This document shows, piece after piece, positions 46,350 through 55,735 of a stretch of 64,000 nt of DNA (positions are counted from its first letter, which is position 1; each line of letters begins with the position of its first letter). Both the position numbers and the translations under genes were made by a program. The notes under the pieces were generated by a model. That model was not told the origin of the DNA, made no database searches, and saw only the letters and a program-made list of their open reading frames with translations. This DNA comes from Oscillatoriophycideae cyanobacterium NC_groundwater_1537_Pr4_S-0.65um_50_18 (GTDB lineage: Bacteria; Cyanobacteriota; Cyanobacteriia; Elainellales; Elainellaceae), in NCBI GenBank assembly GCA_016208305.1, contig JACQYI010000056.1:62001-126000 (forward strand). The letters run 5' to 3'.

Positions 46350-46868
46350 CTAACCGACCGCTGATGCTGCTTGATCAAAGTAGCCACCCAACTCAGCCAT
46401 GAGGCTGCTACAGTCACCGCGTGTTACTCCATTGGGATCGTTGGCGATCGCGATAGCCGCTTCTTTCATCTTGCTAACGCCTGCCGCTACTGAGCCACCT
46501 GGAACGCCCAGCGCCAGGTAGGTTTCGCGCAGACCGTTGAGGCAGCGATCGTTGAGAACGCTAGCATCTCCAGCAAAAGTCGCATAGGTAACATACCGGA
46601 GAATGATCTCCATGTCGCGCAGGCAGGCTGCCATCCGTCGGCTGGTGTAAGCATTGCCACCCGGAGCAATCAGCTGGGGCTGCTCTGCAAACAAAGAACG
46701 AGCTGCATTAGCCACGATCGTGGATGAATTTGAGGTAATCCGGTTAACCACATCCATGCGCTTGGTGCCTTCGCTCACCATGTTCTTCAGCGCATCGATT
46801 TGACTATCGCTGATGTATTCGCCCCGAGTATCTGCTTGAGACACTACTTTAGTAAACGCATCTAACAT
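46350..46868 (-). CDS. cpcB: C-phycocyanin beta subunit
   Basis: 172 residues, the normal family length. [20 protein letters not shown] opens it; the two phycocyanobilin sites are the cysteines in [16 protein letters not shown] (~82) and [12 protein letters not shown] (~153). The conserved GGNAYTSRR region includes Asn72, methylated in the family. First gene of the operon; preceded by a 500-bp leader with tandem TTGCAC repeats. Confidence 0.97.
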   Translation of the reverse strand: MLDAFTKVVSQADTRGEYISDSQIDALKNMVSEGTKRMDVVNRITSNSSTIVANAARSLFAEQPQLIAPGGNAYTSRRMAACLRDMEIILRYVTYATFAGDASVLNDRCLNGLRETYLALGVPGGSVAAGVSKMKEAAIAIANDPNGVTRGDCSSLMAELGGYFDQAASAVG

Positions 46869-47332
46869 TCCAAGATCTCCTAATCATTTTGATGTAAATC
46901 AGAAAAGGTTCAAATCCAGGTATTAAGGGAAACATTAAAATGCTGCCGTTATGAGTAGATAAGCACGACATCATCAGTCAAATTTACGATGCCATTGCAA
47001 TGTCAGGAGAATACTTTTCAGGAGAGCGTTGCCCTAACAGAAGTAATCTACTCGGTGGTTTTGAACCTATGATTGATTAAAGCAATCCATTTGTGCAAAT
47101 TTTGTGCAAATTTAGAAGCATCAAGCGAGAATTGATTAAAAAATATTAAGAGGCGCTTTTAGAGATTTACCGCAGGTCGTTTGCAGGGTTCTCAATCGGC
47201 GCATAGCCTAGCGTACGCCACGCAAAACAAGGCGTACAGGATAGTATCAGCGCTTCCTGATGGACTGAAGAAGTTCTTTCAAACAGGTCGATCGCAAATT
47301 AAAGTTTTATGAAGTCTGTTACAAAACTTAAA
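46869..47332 (-). promoter_or_regulatory. cpc operon promoter and long leader region
   Basis: No gene seen in this gap between cpcB and the pcyA terminator. It is AT-rich between 47060 and 47160 and contains the tandem 11-mers at 47090-47111. Long untranslated leaders are usual for cpcB in cyanobacteria. Exact promoter boxes cannot be fixed by eye. Confidence 0.55.
47090..47111 (-). promoter_or_regulatory. tandem 11-bp direct repeat upstream of cpcB (candidate operator)
   Basis: TTTGTGCAAAT occurs twice directly in tandem on the plus strand; read in the gene direction, this gives TTGCAC-N5-TTGCAC, one repeat per DNA turn. It lies 222-243 bp before the cpcB start. The same arrangement is found before pcyA. 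Confidence 0.55.
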
Positions 47333-47375
47333 AAACCTTAGCTTCTCAGGTCAGTGACTTGAAAAACTAAGGTTT
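47333..47375 (-). terminator. pcyA terminator
   Basis: AAACCTTAG (47333-47341) pairs with CTAAGGTTT (47367-47375), extended by an inner near-perfect stem (TCAGGTCAGTGACTTGA); on the minus strand the T-rich stretch GGTTTTTTAAGTTTTG follows. Confidence 0.8.
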
Positions 47376-47436
47376 GGAGTAGTCTCGAAGTAAAGACAGA
47401 CAAAATTGCTCGATCGCGATTCAAGTGCGCAGCGAT

Positions 47437-48246
47437 TCAAGTTGCGTAGTCAAACAGCATAGTGGTCATGTAGCGATCGGTCCACTCTGCCCCAAAAGAT
47501 TTTTCTAGCACTCGACGAGTCTTGTCATTCTGCTGCTGTTTTGTGCAGTAGTAGCGCTGTCCGGCGATCGCACTCGCAATTTCCCGTTGAGAAGTCAGAG
47601 GCTTAGCAACACTGGCATTTTGACAATGCAGCGTCAAAAAGTCATGCACTCTTTGCAAAAATAAGTCTTCTTCCTCCGCCCCGGCAGGACGCACAAACAG
47701 GCAAAACTCTGAGAAAATATCTGCCCACTCCGGCAAAGCGCGAGGCTGGGAAAACTGTATTTGCGGTAATGCTGATAATGCCTGATAGTAGGACTCTGGC
47801 AGCGAGCGATCGGCATTTACAGGGGAGAGATCGGCAATGGCGGCACTAATGGCTCCACCGCGTCCACCCACCAGATCTGCCCCAAAAATAGGCAGCGCAT
47901 AGTCAGAATTGGGAAACATGACGCAGTGCAGAATATCTAGCCCAGTTCCCACCTGAGCCAGCTCTAGATGCAGCTTGCGGAACTGAGGGGTCTGATAGCA
48001 ATGATTTTCAATCACCAGCTTTTCCCCTTCCAAAGCACCTTCGATGTAGCCCAAATCCTCTGGAACAGTGTAAGGAGAAAGGTCTAGGTGCTGGCGCCAG
48101 GTTTCTTCAATGCAATCTGCTAGGCGATGAATGAGGGAATGCTGTTGGCTTCTTAAAGACATTTTGATAGACTTCTGTTGTGTAAAGTTCTGTATAGACT
48201 TCTGTGTAAAGTTCTGTATGGTATTTGCCATGCTGCTATCCAACAT
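47437..48246 (-). CDS. pcyA: phycocyanobilin:ferredoxin oxidoreductase
   Basis: 269 residues from ATG 48246; alternative starts are 48231 and 48162 (241 residues), so the N-terminus is uncertain. Reduces biliverdin to phycocyanobilin with ferredoxin electrons, the chromophore of phycocyanin. The catalytic glutamate, histidine and aspartate of the family are found in [24 protein letters not shown] and [13 protein letters not shown]; the C-terminal FDBR motif [18 protein letters not shown] is intact. Residues ~7-27 are a duplicated QNFTQKSI peptide encoded by 24-bp direct repeats. It lies 570 bp before cpcB on the same strand, but a terminator lies between. Confidence 0.93.
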   Translation of the reverse strand: MLDSSMANTIQNFTQKSIQNFTQQKSIKMSLRSQQHSLIHRLADCIEETWRQHLDLSPYTVPEDLGYIEGALEGEKLVIENHCYQTPQFRKLHLELAQVGTGLDILHCVMFPNSDYALPIFGADLVGGRGGAISAAIADLSPVNADRSLPESYYQALSALPQIQFSQPRALPEWADIFSEFCLFVRPAGAEEEDLFLQRVHDFLTLHCQNASVAKPLTSQREIASAIAGQRYYCTKQQQNDKTRRVLEKSFGAEWTDRYMTTMLFDYAT

Positions 48247-48278
48247 AGAGGATGAATCCTTACACTGACGTATTCTTC

Positions 48279-48295
48279 GTGCAAAATCTGTGCAA
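48279..48295 (-). promoter_or_regulatory. TTGCAC-N5-TTGCAC element upstream of pcyA
   Basis: GTGCAA at 48279-48284 and 48290-48295 (plus strand) are spaced 11 bp apart, 33-49 bp before the longest pcyA start. The spacing and orientation are identical to those of the element upstream of cpcB. Confidence 0.5.
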
Positions 48296-48387
48296 CGATC
48301 GCCCTAGCGTTTTTGCAGCAGAAGTTTTGCAGCAAAGCAGCCCCAAAGTGTAGAGCCAGCGGGAGCTTGCAGCCTCCTACCCAACCC

Positions 48388-50343
48388 TCAACTGGCCCAG
48401 GCTCGCACCCGTTGTAATCGACGAAGAATTCGATTAGCAAGCTCAATCCCCATAATAGGTTTACACAGATAGTCATCAGCGCCCACCTTAAAGGCTTGGC
48501 TTTGGCTAGCGGCATCAGTCAGCACACTTAAAAATAATACTGGCAACCGTTGCCAATCCGGATCGCTACGCAGAATTTGACATAGTTCAAACCCATTGAT
48601 GTGGGGCATATCTACATCTAACACCAGTAGATCGGGGGTAACTGCTTGCAAAACCGTCAAGAATTGTTGCGGATCGGCCAGAGTTGTGACCTTAAAGCCC
48701 CAAGGTTTGAGCAAGGTCGGCAACATGTGCAACCAATTTTGGTCATCATCCACAATCATCACCCTGGCAGACAGGTTAGAGCTATGCAACAGACGAACTG
48801 CCGCAGAAATGACCTGATCTGGAACCACCGAGGATTCCAGAAAAAAATTGCCCCCCGATCGCACGATCTTAAGCCGATCGCTCAACTCACCCCGATCGCC
48901 CACCACCAAGATAGGCAGAGTCGGATAACGATGCACATAAGCCTGTAGCGTTTGCCACAGCTCAGAGGCATCTGGCCGATCTGGTTCATCTAGGGCATGG
49001 GGCGGAAACCGGAAGAGAATCACATCCGGAAGAGGCTCCTCTACTAGCGCCATCTCGTTAGGTGCAATTTTGATGCGCATGCCCCGATCGATCGCCACAG
49101 GCACCAGCGACTGATTAAATTCGACATCGGCACTGACGACGAGCAGCAGCGGTAATCCTCCCGGAAGCTGAGAGGAGCGAATCGTTTGGGTATTGGCAAT
49201 CTCTTGTTGTAGGGCGATCGCCAAAGTTTGCATCAGATCTGCCTGTTTGGAATGCAGCGCTTCACTGCTGCACAGCCAATTCTCTAGCTGACGGGAGAGG
49301 TGCATAGCCTGGGTTAGCCCAAAGATTCCTAGCGTGCCTGCCAACTTATGAGCCGCCTGTTGCGCTTGGGTTTGCTGCTGGCGACTGAGGCGATCGTCTT
49401 GCAAATCGGTGAGGGCTTGCAGCAAAATCCCGATCTGCTCAAGACATTTGGGCTGTGTTGTGCGCCAGGTTTCGTTGAGGAAAGCAAGGTATTGCTGCTG
49501 AGATTCTGGCTGCAATCTAGCGCTGAGGGCTTGATCTGCCGCAGGTAAGGCTTCGCTGAGGATGTCGATCGCCGCACTAGAATCCCCAGAGCTGGAATGT
49601 CTGCTACTCGTAGGCTCGTTACTCGAAAACCTAGCGTTAAAAGCGGGTGCCTCTATGTCTGCCCCTGGCTCCAGTGCCTTGAGATAATACCCTCGCCCAT
49701 GTAGAGTGGCAATAAAATCAGGTGGCGCACCTGCGGCAACAAGCTTATGCCGCACCCGCCGAATATGAGAACGCACGGTTGCCTCTGAGGGAAATTTTTC
49801 AGAAGACCAAAGGCGATCGAGAATTTCATCTGTACTCAGCACATGCTGGCTATCCCGCAGCAGCAGCTCTAGCAGCTCATACTCTTTAGTCGTCAAGACC
49901 AAAGGCTGGCCACCATAGCTCACCTCGCAGGTGCTGGGGTCAAGCAACAAATTGCCGCAAGTTAGCAAGGGGAAAGGCTGGGTGCTGCCTCGCCGCAGCA
50001 GCGCTCGAATTCGGGCGATCAATTCGGCTTGGTCAAAGGGCTTAACAACATAGTCATCGGCTCCAGCATCTAAACCCTGCACTTTAGCAGTGCTGTTGTC
50101 TTGAGCTGTGAGCAGCAAAATGGGGGTGGTGTAGCCTTCTGCGCGAAACCGCTGGCATAGGCTAATACCATCCAGTTTGGGCAGCACCAAATCCAGCACG
50201 ATCAGGTCGTACTCAAAAGTTGAGCCGTAGCTCCAACCCATCTCGCCATCCTGAACGGCATCAACAACATAGTGCTGAGCCGCTAAATTGCGGGTCAAGA
50301 TTGCAATCAGCGCCTCATCATCTTCTACAAGCAAGATTTTCAT
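48388..50343 (-). CDS. multi-domain response regulator (REC-wHTH-Hpt-REC)
   Basis: 651 residues. Domain order: OmpR-type receiver ~1-115 (ILLVEDDEALI, LIVLDLVLPKLDG with phospho-acceptor Asp, VVKPF), OmpR/PhoB winged helix ~130-230 (TTKEYELLELLLRDSQHVLS, ATVRSHIRRVRHKL, LHGRGYYL), Hpt ~290-380 (AHKLAGTLGIFGLTQAMHLS with the phospho-histidine), a degenerate receiver-like part ~405-515 (LLLVVSADVEFNQSL, lacking an Asp at the acceptor site), and a C-terminal receiver ~525-645 (VMIVDDDQNWLHML, LLVLDVDMPHING, LCKPI). Such a set can run an internal phosphorelay ending in DNA binding. It follows two other signalling genes on the same strand. Confidence 0.88.
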   Translation of the reverse strand: MKILLVEDDEALIAILTRNLAAQHYVVDAVQDGEMGWSYGSTFEYDLIVLDLVLPKLDGISLCQRFRAEGYTTPILLLTAQDNSTAKVQGLDAGADDYVVKPFDQAELIARIRALLRRGSTQPFPLLTCGNLLLDPSTCEVSYGGQPLVLTTKEYELLELLLRDSQHVLSTDEILDRLWSSEKFPSEATVRSHIRRVRHKLVAAGAPPDFIATLHGRGYYLKALEPGADIEAPAFNARFSSNEPTSSRHSSSGDSSAAIDILSEALPAADQALSARLQPESQQQYLAFLNETWRTTQPKCLEQIGILLQALTDLQDDRLSRQQQTQAQQAAHKLAGTLGIFGLTQAMHLSRQLENWLCSSEALHSKQADLMQTLAIALQQEIANTQTIRSSQLPGGLPLLLVVSADVEFNQSLVPVAIDRGMRIKIAPNEMALVEEPLPDVILFRFPPHALDEPDRPDASELWQTLQAYVHRYPTLPILVVGDRGELSDRLKIVRSGGNFFLESSVVPDQVISAAVRLLHSSNLSARVMIVDDDQNWLHMLPTLLKPWGFKVTTLADPQQFLTVLQAVTPDLLVLDVDMPHINGFELCQILRSDPDWQRLPVLFLSVLTDAASQSQAFKVGADDYLCKPIMGIELANRILRRLQRVRAWAS

Positions 50344-50379
50344 GGATACAGTAACTCCAAGACAGGTAATTCAATACAG

Positions 50380-50754
50380 CTACCAATGGAGAATTCGGCT
50401 AATTTGCTCTGGTAAGTCCAGGGAGTTAAAGGGCTTGGTGATGACGCCGCTAACGCCTAAATCATTGAACTGGCGTTTATCGGCGGTCTGAGCTTTGGCA
50501 GTCAGCAGAATAACGGGAATTTGCTGAATCTCAGGACAGGCTTGGAGTTCTTTAAAGGTAGCAATGCCATCCATATCTGGCATCATTACATCTAGGAGAA
50601 TGACGTCAGGTTGTTCAGTCTGAGCGGTCTGAATCCCTTTCAGTCCAGAGCTAGCGGTCAAGACTTCCCACCCTGCCGCTAACTTAATGCCAAACTGCAC
50701 CACAGTTTGAATTGTTTCTTCATCATCAATAATTAAAACTCGTTTATGGGTCAT
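50380..50754 (-). CDS. single-domain response regulator
   Basis: 124 residues from ATG 50754; the longer in-frame reading to 50883 overlaps the kinase gene. Only a receiver: VLIIDDEETIQTVVQFGIKL, phospho-acceptor in VILLDVMMPDMDG, then ILLTAKAQ and VITKPFN. No output domain, so it may shuttle phosphate between the adjacent histidine kinase and the multi-domain regulator. Lies between them with 40-bp and 36-bp gaps, so the three genes form one operon. Confidence 0.9.
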   Translation of the reverse strand: MTHKRVLIIDDEETIQTVVQFGIKLAAGWEVLTASSGLKGIQTAQTEQPDVILLDVMMPDMDGIATFKELQACPEIQQIPVILLTAKAQTADKRQFNDLGVSGVITKPFNSLDLPEQISRILHW

Positions 50755-50794
50755 ATAGGGATATAAAAAAGGGATGCAGCTCTGATGATGGATT

Positions 50795-52957
50795 TTACTC
50801 ACTAAAGATGGGCAAGGTGAACGAAAAAGTACTGCCATAGCTAGGCGTACTCTCAGCCCAAATTCTGCCGTTATGTTGCTCAATAATCTTGCGGCAGATG
50901 GTCAGTCCCAAGCCCGTACCTCCTTTTTTGCGTGAGTCAGAAGAGTCTACCTGCTGAAATCGCTCAAAGATCCGCTCCAGTTGGTCAGCCGGTATACCCT
51001 GCCCCTCGTCCCGCACACGCATCACCGCTTCAGAACGGTGTTGCTCAAGTGTTAACCAGACCGTTCCTCCGGGGGCAGAAAACTTGATGGCGTTACTCAG
51101 TAGATTGGTGAGCGCTTGCAAAATGTAGTCTGCATCCGCCCAGATCAAAACATTTTGGGGTTGAGTAACGAGCGTTACTTCATGTTGTTGTGCCATAGCC
51201 TGCATGGCTTCTGTGGCCTGAATCATCAGATGAGCTGCGTTGCAAGCTTGGCGATCCATAATGACTTGCCCTGACTCAATCCGCTGCAAATCCAAGACGC
51301 TATTGATCAGTCGGACTAGCCTTTCGGTGCTGTCATCGGCAATGGTAAGCATTTGCTGGCCTTCGCTCGACAGCGTGCCTAGCCGCCCGGTCGCCAAGAT
51401 TTTAAGGGCACTATGCAGCGATGTCAGCGGAGTTCGGAGTTCGTGACTGACCACAGAGATAAATTCATCTTTCATTCGCTCAATGGCTTTGCGATCGCTA
51501 ATATCACTCGTCAGCGCAAAGAAACCTTTCACGAACTTTTGCTCATCTCGGTGGGGAATGTATGTAATATCGACCGATCGCCATTCGCCGTGCTTTAAGA
51601 CAATTTCATTCTCGTAGGTGACGACTTGCCCTAAGAGCGCAGCTTCGATATGGGGCTGCATCTGAGGGTAGCTGTCTCCCCAAACCTGGCGCAGATGAGA
51701 GCCATAGATGCTTGCGGGTGGCTGTCCTAGCCAATCGTCATAGGCTTTGTTGTTAAAGCGGTACCGCTGCTGATCATCCACATAGGCAATCAGCACAGGC
51801 ATAGCGTTAGTAATCAGGCGCAACTGTTCTTCACTTTGCAGTAAAGCGGCTTCTGCCTGCTTTCGATCGGCAATTTCCTGTTGCAGGCTGCGATTGGCGT
51901 GCTTCAGCTCTGCCGTGCGGACTTCCACCATCTCTTCCAAATGTTCTAAGAACTGAGCTTGAGCCAAGGCAATGCTGATTTGGTCGGCAAGCTGCTGCAT
52001 CAGCTCTAGCTCAAATTCGACCCACTGCCGAGGGCTACTGCATTGGTGGGCAATGAGCAATCCCCAAAGTCGATTTTGCGGCAGGGGTCGGCCTTGCGGA
52101 GCAGCAGGAGGACTAGAGATATTTTGTAGGGGAACGCTTTGGACAATCGGGACAATCAGCTTGGCTTGGATATTGAACTGTGTGACAAAGTCCACCAGAC
52201 ATTCTGCTAGCCCTGAGCTAGCATCCTGAACATTGGCGATCGCCCGCACCCGTCCTTCGGCATAAAGCTGCTGATAGTCTTCGGGAAAAACCTCTTCTGG
52301 AAACTCTAAATCGATTAAGGGGGGATAGTCGGGCAACACCGACTCGCTGATGGTTTTTCCCGTTCCATCGGCAAGCACTTGATAAATCAGCACGCGATCG
52401 GCCTGCAAAATTCGCTGCACTTCGGTGACGGTAGTTCGCAGAATCTCCTTGAGTTGCAAAGACTGGCGGATTTTGAGCGTCACCTCCGAAAACAGCTCAA
52501 TCCGCTGTCGCTGCCGTCGTAGCTCAGCCGCCATTTCCACCTTGCGGCGGCTGATATCGCGTAACAGCAGCAGATGGCAGTGGGGCAGCACGTTTGGCGT
52601 CAGGCTATACTCCACCTCTCGCTGCCTCTGGTGAGCGCAGGAGAGACAAAGTTCTCCTATTAAAGGCTGACTCGTTTGAAGACTTTGGCGAAACCGATCG
52701 CTATCGAACTCAGCCGTCAGAAAAGTCGATAGCGGTCGCGTCATCAAAACCTTGCGCGACAGACCAAAAAGCTGGCAAGCCGTTGCGTTGACATCCATTA
52801 AGTTGCCGTGATCATCCAGGAGGGCGATCGCATCTTGGGTATGTTCAAACACAGGTTGCAGCAATCGTTTGCGCGATCGCCGCTGAGCCGATTCGGCTGA
52901 ATTAGACAACGGCGACTGACCCGACCGGGATGAGGGCTGAGAAGAACGCTTGGGCAC
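50795..52957 (-). CDS. PAS-GAF-PAS sensor histidine kinase
   Basis: 720 residues, soluble. PAS at ~35-140 (VFEHTQDAIALLDDHGNLMD), GAF at ~165-345 (LKEILRTTVTEVQRILQADR, RLWGLLIAHQCSSPRQWVEF), a coiled coil, PAS at ~375-490 (LITNAMPVLIAYVDDQQRYR), then HisKA ~500 (FISVVSHELRTPLTSLHSAL) and HATPase ~600-718 (NLLSNAIKFSAPGGTV, DEGQGIPADQLERIFERF, KGGTGLGLTICRKI). The GAF has a cysteine in ECLVDFVTQFNIQAKLIVPI at the place where cyanobacteriochromes attach bilin, but the neighbouring histidine is leucine, so pigment binding is doubtful. It probably feeds the two regulators next to it. Confidence 0.9.
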   Translation of the reverse strand: MPKRSSQPSSRSGQSPLSNSAESAQRRSRKRLLQPVFEHTQDAIALLDDHGNLMDVNATACQLFGLSRKVLMTRPLSTFLTAEFDSDRFRQSLQTSQPLIGELCLSCAHQRQREVEYSLTPNVLPHCHLLLLRDISRRKVEMAAELRRQRQRIELFSEVTLKIRQSLQLKEILRTTVTEVQRILQADRVLIYQVLADGTGKTISESVLPDYPPLIDLEFPEEVFPEDYQQLYAEGRVRAIANVQDASSGLAECLVDFVTQFNIQAKLIVPIVQSVPLQNISSPPAAPQGRPLPQNRLWGLLIAHQCSSPRQWVEFELELMQQLADQISIALAQAQFLEHLEEMVEVRTAELKHANRSLQQEIADRKQAEAALLQSEEQLRLITNAMPVLIAYVDDQQRYRFNNKAYDDWLGQPPASIYGSHLRQVWGDSYPQMQPHIEAALLGQVVTYENEIVLKHGEWRSVDITYIPHRDEQKFVKGFFALTSDISDRKAIERMKDEFISVVSHELRTPLTSLHSALKILATGRLGTLSSEGQQMLTIADDSTERLVRLINSVLDLQRIESGQVIMDRQACNAAHLMIQATEAMQAMAQQHEVTLVTQPQNVLIWADADYILQALTNLLSNAIKFSAPGGTVWLTLEQHRSEAVMRVRDEGQGIPADQLERIFERFQQVDSSDSRKKGGTGLGLTICRKIIEQHNGRIWAESTPSYGSTFSFTLPIFSE

Positions 52958-53079
52958 TGAATCTAACGCAAGAAAATATTACTCTTCGTTACTCAAGCTA
53001 TCGAAAGTTCAAGTTCTATCAAATTAATATTGCAAAACTTAACGAATAGCCAGATCAAGCCACATGAGCAAGTTTGTTC

Positions 53080-54393
53080 CTAGCTCTCTTGCTGTCCTAG
53101 CCGCTTTTGCCAGTCGGCATCCACTTTGTCAGCGTTGAGGAACTCTTGCTCCGTCAAATCTGTTTCGGTTGTGTAAGCCAGATCTTTTTCGCTGACGATC
53201 GTTTCTGCCACAAACTGCTGGGCAAAAGCCAGCTTTTGCTTCAGTTCAGGCAAGGCCGCATTCAAGGCGATCGCCCGTTCTTGTCTTTGCTGGTTGCGCG
53301 CCTCAATCTTTTGGTTGCGCCACTGCACCCAAAAATAGCGGATCAGGGGAATGGCTAGAAACCCAATGCCGTAGGCCAGCAGCAAGCCGTAGATGCCTGC
53401 GACAAACGCCACTAAGCCGCCGAGTTGAGCTGCGATCGCGCCATCACGCAGCAGGCTGCCCAGCACCAGCGCCCCCACCAAGTTCACACCACCCAGACCG
53501 ATCGCCGCCATAATTTGACCGCTGCTGGCTTGACTAAAGCGCCAGAGCGACTCTCGCAAATAGGCCGACACCGACTTTGACTGACGCTGATTGGCGCTGA
53601 CCTGCAAATCAGGAAAATGATAGACAATCTCTCCTTCTGGACTCACTTCGGGTCGGCCGTTAAAGCGGGTCAAAACAGGCAGCATGTAGTCTTCAAAGTC
53701 TCCAGAAAGGCGATCGAGGTAGGGCGCAACCTGTTCAGCGACGATCGCTCCGCCATTGTTGCGGATGAGGGTACCGATCGATCGCCAGCGCTGGTCTTCG
53801 AGGTCAGCATTGGGGTTGCCATCGCCAAACAGAAAGGAAAAGATGGCCTCTAGAAAATTCATGGAATCCTCTTCTTGTCCCGATCGGCTGCGCCTGCCGC
53901 GAGAGGAAACCCGACGAGGATGAGAGGAATAGCCGTAGTTGGGGGAAAAAATCCAGTACCAGTCCCATAGGAATATCGAGGGAAAGGAGCCACTAAAGCC
54001 GTTATCACTAGAACTCCCATTATCGTCGCGAGAGTTAAGCGCGAGCAGAATTAAGGCGATCGCTAGCAAAATTAGCAAAATGGATGCGCCTAGCATCAGC
54101 CCGAACGAAATACGGACGAGGTAAAACAAGATCCGCCAAATTTTGCCCCAGGTTTCCTGGAACCGCAACCGCCAATATTTGTTGCGCAGCACGTCCCGAA
54201 AGTTACGCGGAAACAGGTAGGCTACCTCGCCTGACTCTGATACCTGCATATGCCCTCCAGCTTCGGAGGCCAGCACCAGCAAGGATTGCTCTGCCAATTT
54301 AATGTCTAGCCCCGCCTGAGCAGCCACATCGCCAACGGTAACGCGATACTTGAGCTTCTCTACGGCTTGCATGACGGTGGGATTTGGAGCCAT
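53080..54393 (-). CDS. conserved cyanobacterial/plastid membrane protein of unknown function
   Basis: 437 residues. N-terminal ~10-80 looks like a winged-helix-type domain (VTVGDVAAQAGLDIKLAEQS, MQVSESGEVAYLFPRNFRDV), repeated in degenerate form at ~225-275 (GEIVYHFPDLQ). Membrane segments at ~95-118 (ISFGLMLGASILLILLAIAL) and ~300-355 (GLGGVNLVGALVLGSLLRDG, VAFVAGIYGLLLAYGIGFLA). A Trp/Tyr/Ser-rich loop lies at ~125-165. The C-terminus is a long helix. I recall plant homologues of the At5g03900 type in chloroplasts; the function is not known to me. Confidence 0.7.
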   Translation of the reverse strand: MAPNPTVMQAVEKLKYRVTVGDVAAQAGLDIKLAEQSLLVLASEAGGHMQVSESGEVAYLFPRNFRDVLRNKYWRLRFQETWGKIWRILFYLVRISFGLMLGASILLILLAIALILLALNSRDDNGSSSDNGFSGSFPSIFLWDWYWIFSPNYGYSSHPRRVSSRGRRSRSGQEEDSMNFLEAIFSFLFGDGNPNADLEDQRWRSIGTLIRNNGGAIVAEQVAPYLDRLSGDFEDYMLPVLTRFNGRPEVSPEGEIVYHFPDLQVSANQRQSKSVSAYLRESLWRFSQASSGQIMAAIGLGGVNLVGALVLGSLLRDGAIAAQLGGLVAFVAGIYGLLLAYGIGFLAIPLIRYFWVQWRNQKIEARNQQRQERAIALNAALPELKQKLAFAQQFVAETIVSEKDLAYTTETDLTEQEFLNADKVDADWQKRLGQQES

Positions 54394-54732
54394 GCGTCTT
54401 TTATTCCTCAGCTTTACTTAAGCGGTCATGAAGAACAGTGTTTCCTCCAGTATAAGAATTGGAAGGGGAGGCTGTGGGCTAGACTTACAGGCGTAGCCCC
54501 TTTGCGTAAGACGTTTTTAGACTGAGGCCGTTTTGGGTAGCGCGCCGCCAAACCCTAAAGGGAATATTTGCGGCCTTCCTGAAGCCCCCTATTTGAAAAA
54601 CAGCTTTGAAAAACAGCCCTCTGGGTTAAGCTGAGATACGGTTACTTGACGCGAGAGGCCGAATTCGTTCAATCTTCTCAATAGGTTGCTTAATCAACTG
54701 GCTCCTGACTAACCCCGACTCGTGAGGCAACT
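54394..54732. other. intergenic region upstream of ycf3
   Basis: 339 bp; divergent promoters for the membrane-protein gene and ycf3. No gene and no clear hairpin seen. Confidence 0.4.
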
Positions 54733-55263
54733 ATGCCCAGATCTCAACGAAACGACAACTTCATCGATAAAACCTTCACGGTCATGGCAGACATGATCTT
54801 GAAGATGATACCTACCAATAAAACGGCTAAGCAGGCTTTTGCTTACTATCGAGATGGCATGTCTGCCCAAGGAGATGGTGAGTATGCCGAGGCGCTAGCC
54901 AACTACGAGGAAGCCCTGAAGCTGGAAGAAGATCCCTATGATCGCAGCTTCATTTTCTACAATATGGGTTTAATTTACGCCAGCAACGGCGACCATACTC
55001 GCGCTCTAGAGCTTTATCATCAGGCGATCGACATTAGCCCCCGCATGCCGCAAGCCCTCAACAACATTGCCGTGATTTATCACCATCTAGGCGAGCAGTT
55101 GCAGGAAGCCAGCCCTTCTGGCAAGTCTGATGAGGCTGAAGCCTACTTTGATCGAGCGGCTGACTATTGGCAGCGCGCCATCCGTCAGGCTCCTAACAAC
55201 TACATTGAGGCGCAAAACTGGTTGAAAACAACTGGGCGCTCTAAAGCGGATATTTTCTTCTAG
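54733..55263 (+). CDS. ycf3: photosystem I assembly protein Ycf3
   Basis: 176 residues, matching the family from the start ([20 protein letters not shown]) to the end ([20 protein letters not shown]). Three TPR units lie at ~35-160 ([60 protein letters not shown]). Ycf3 is a chaperone-like factor that binds PsaA/PsaD at the thylakoid for photosystem I assembly. Followed 43 bp later by gatC. Confidence 0.95.
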   Translation: MPRSQRNDNFIDKTFTVMADMILKMIPTNKTAKQAFAYYRDGMSAQGDGEYAEALANYEEALKLEEDPYDRSFIFYNMGLIYASNGDHTRALELYHQAIDISPRMPQALNNIAVIYHHLGEQLQEASPSGKSDEAEAYFDRAADYWQRAIRQAPNNYIEAQNWLKTTGRSKADIFF

Positions 55264-55306
55264 AGTTTTCCTAAATCTCCCTCTATTCTGACGGGCTTAA
55301 TTTCTC

Positions 55307-55609
55307 ATGATCGATCGCGAACAAGTTCACAAAGTGGCGCATCTAGCCCGACTAGACCTGACTCCTGCCGAAGAGACGCAGTTCACAGAGCAGCTCAACG
55401 GCATTTTGGGATATTTTGAGCAGCTCAGCGAACTCAATACCGATGACGTGCAGCCCACGACTCGGGCAATCGATGTCAGCAATGTGACACGCCCCGATCG
55501 CCTAGAACCCTGTGGCGATCGAGAACTCATCCTGGAAAGCGCTCCCGATCGGGATGTAAATGCTCAGGGTGATTTCTTTAAGGTTCCTAAGATTATGAAT
55601 GCCGATTAG
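55307..55609 (+). CDS. gatC: Asp/Glu-tRNA amidotransferase subunit C
   Basis: 100 residues, standard length. [40 protein letters not shown] and the C-terminal [10 protein letters not shown] are family signatures. GatC stabilises the GatA-GatB complex that amidates Glu-tRNA(Gln) or Asp-tRNA(Asn). gatA and gatB are not in the window, as usual for cyanobacteria. Transcription ends at a 42-bp perfect palindrome. Confidence 0.95.
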   Translation: MIDREQVHKVAHLARLDLTPAEETQFTEQLNGILGYFEQLSELNTDDVQPTTRAIDVSNVTRPDRLEPCGDRELILESAPDRDVNAQGDFFKVPKIMNAD

Positions 55610-55671
55610 TCGTTGCCCTCCGGATCGCAGGTTTTAGCGCTTACGCCTGTCATGAGCCTGCCAGCAGATTA

Positions 55672-55713
55672 AAAGCATGAACGCCGACCCCTAGGGGTCG
55701 GCGTTCATGCTTT
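55672..55713. terminator. 42-bp perfect palindrome, bidirectional terminator
   Basis: AAAGCATGAACGCCGACCCC (55672-55691) plus T, followed directly by its exact reverse complement to 55713; there is no loop. A and T runs at the ends give a terminator in both directions, between gatC and the convergent 80-residue gene. Confidence 0.9.
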
Positions 55714-55735
55714 CACGGTTTTCACAACCAATAGG

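Noticed and set aside
50795-52957. Histidine kinase as a true cyanobacteriochrome
   Set aside because: The cysteine is present but the following conserved histidine is leucine, and ordinary cyanobacterial GAF domains can have the same cysteine.
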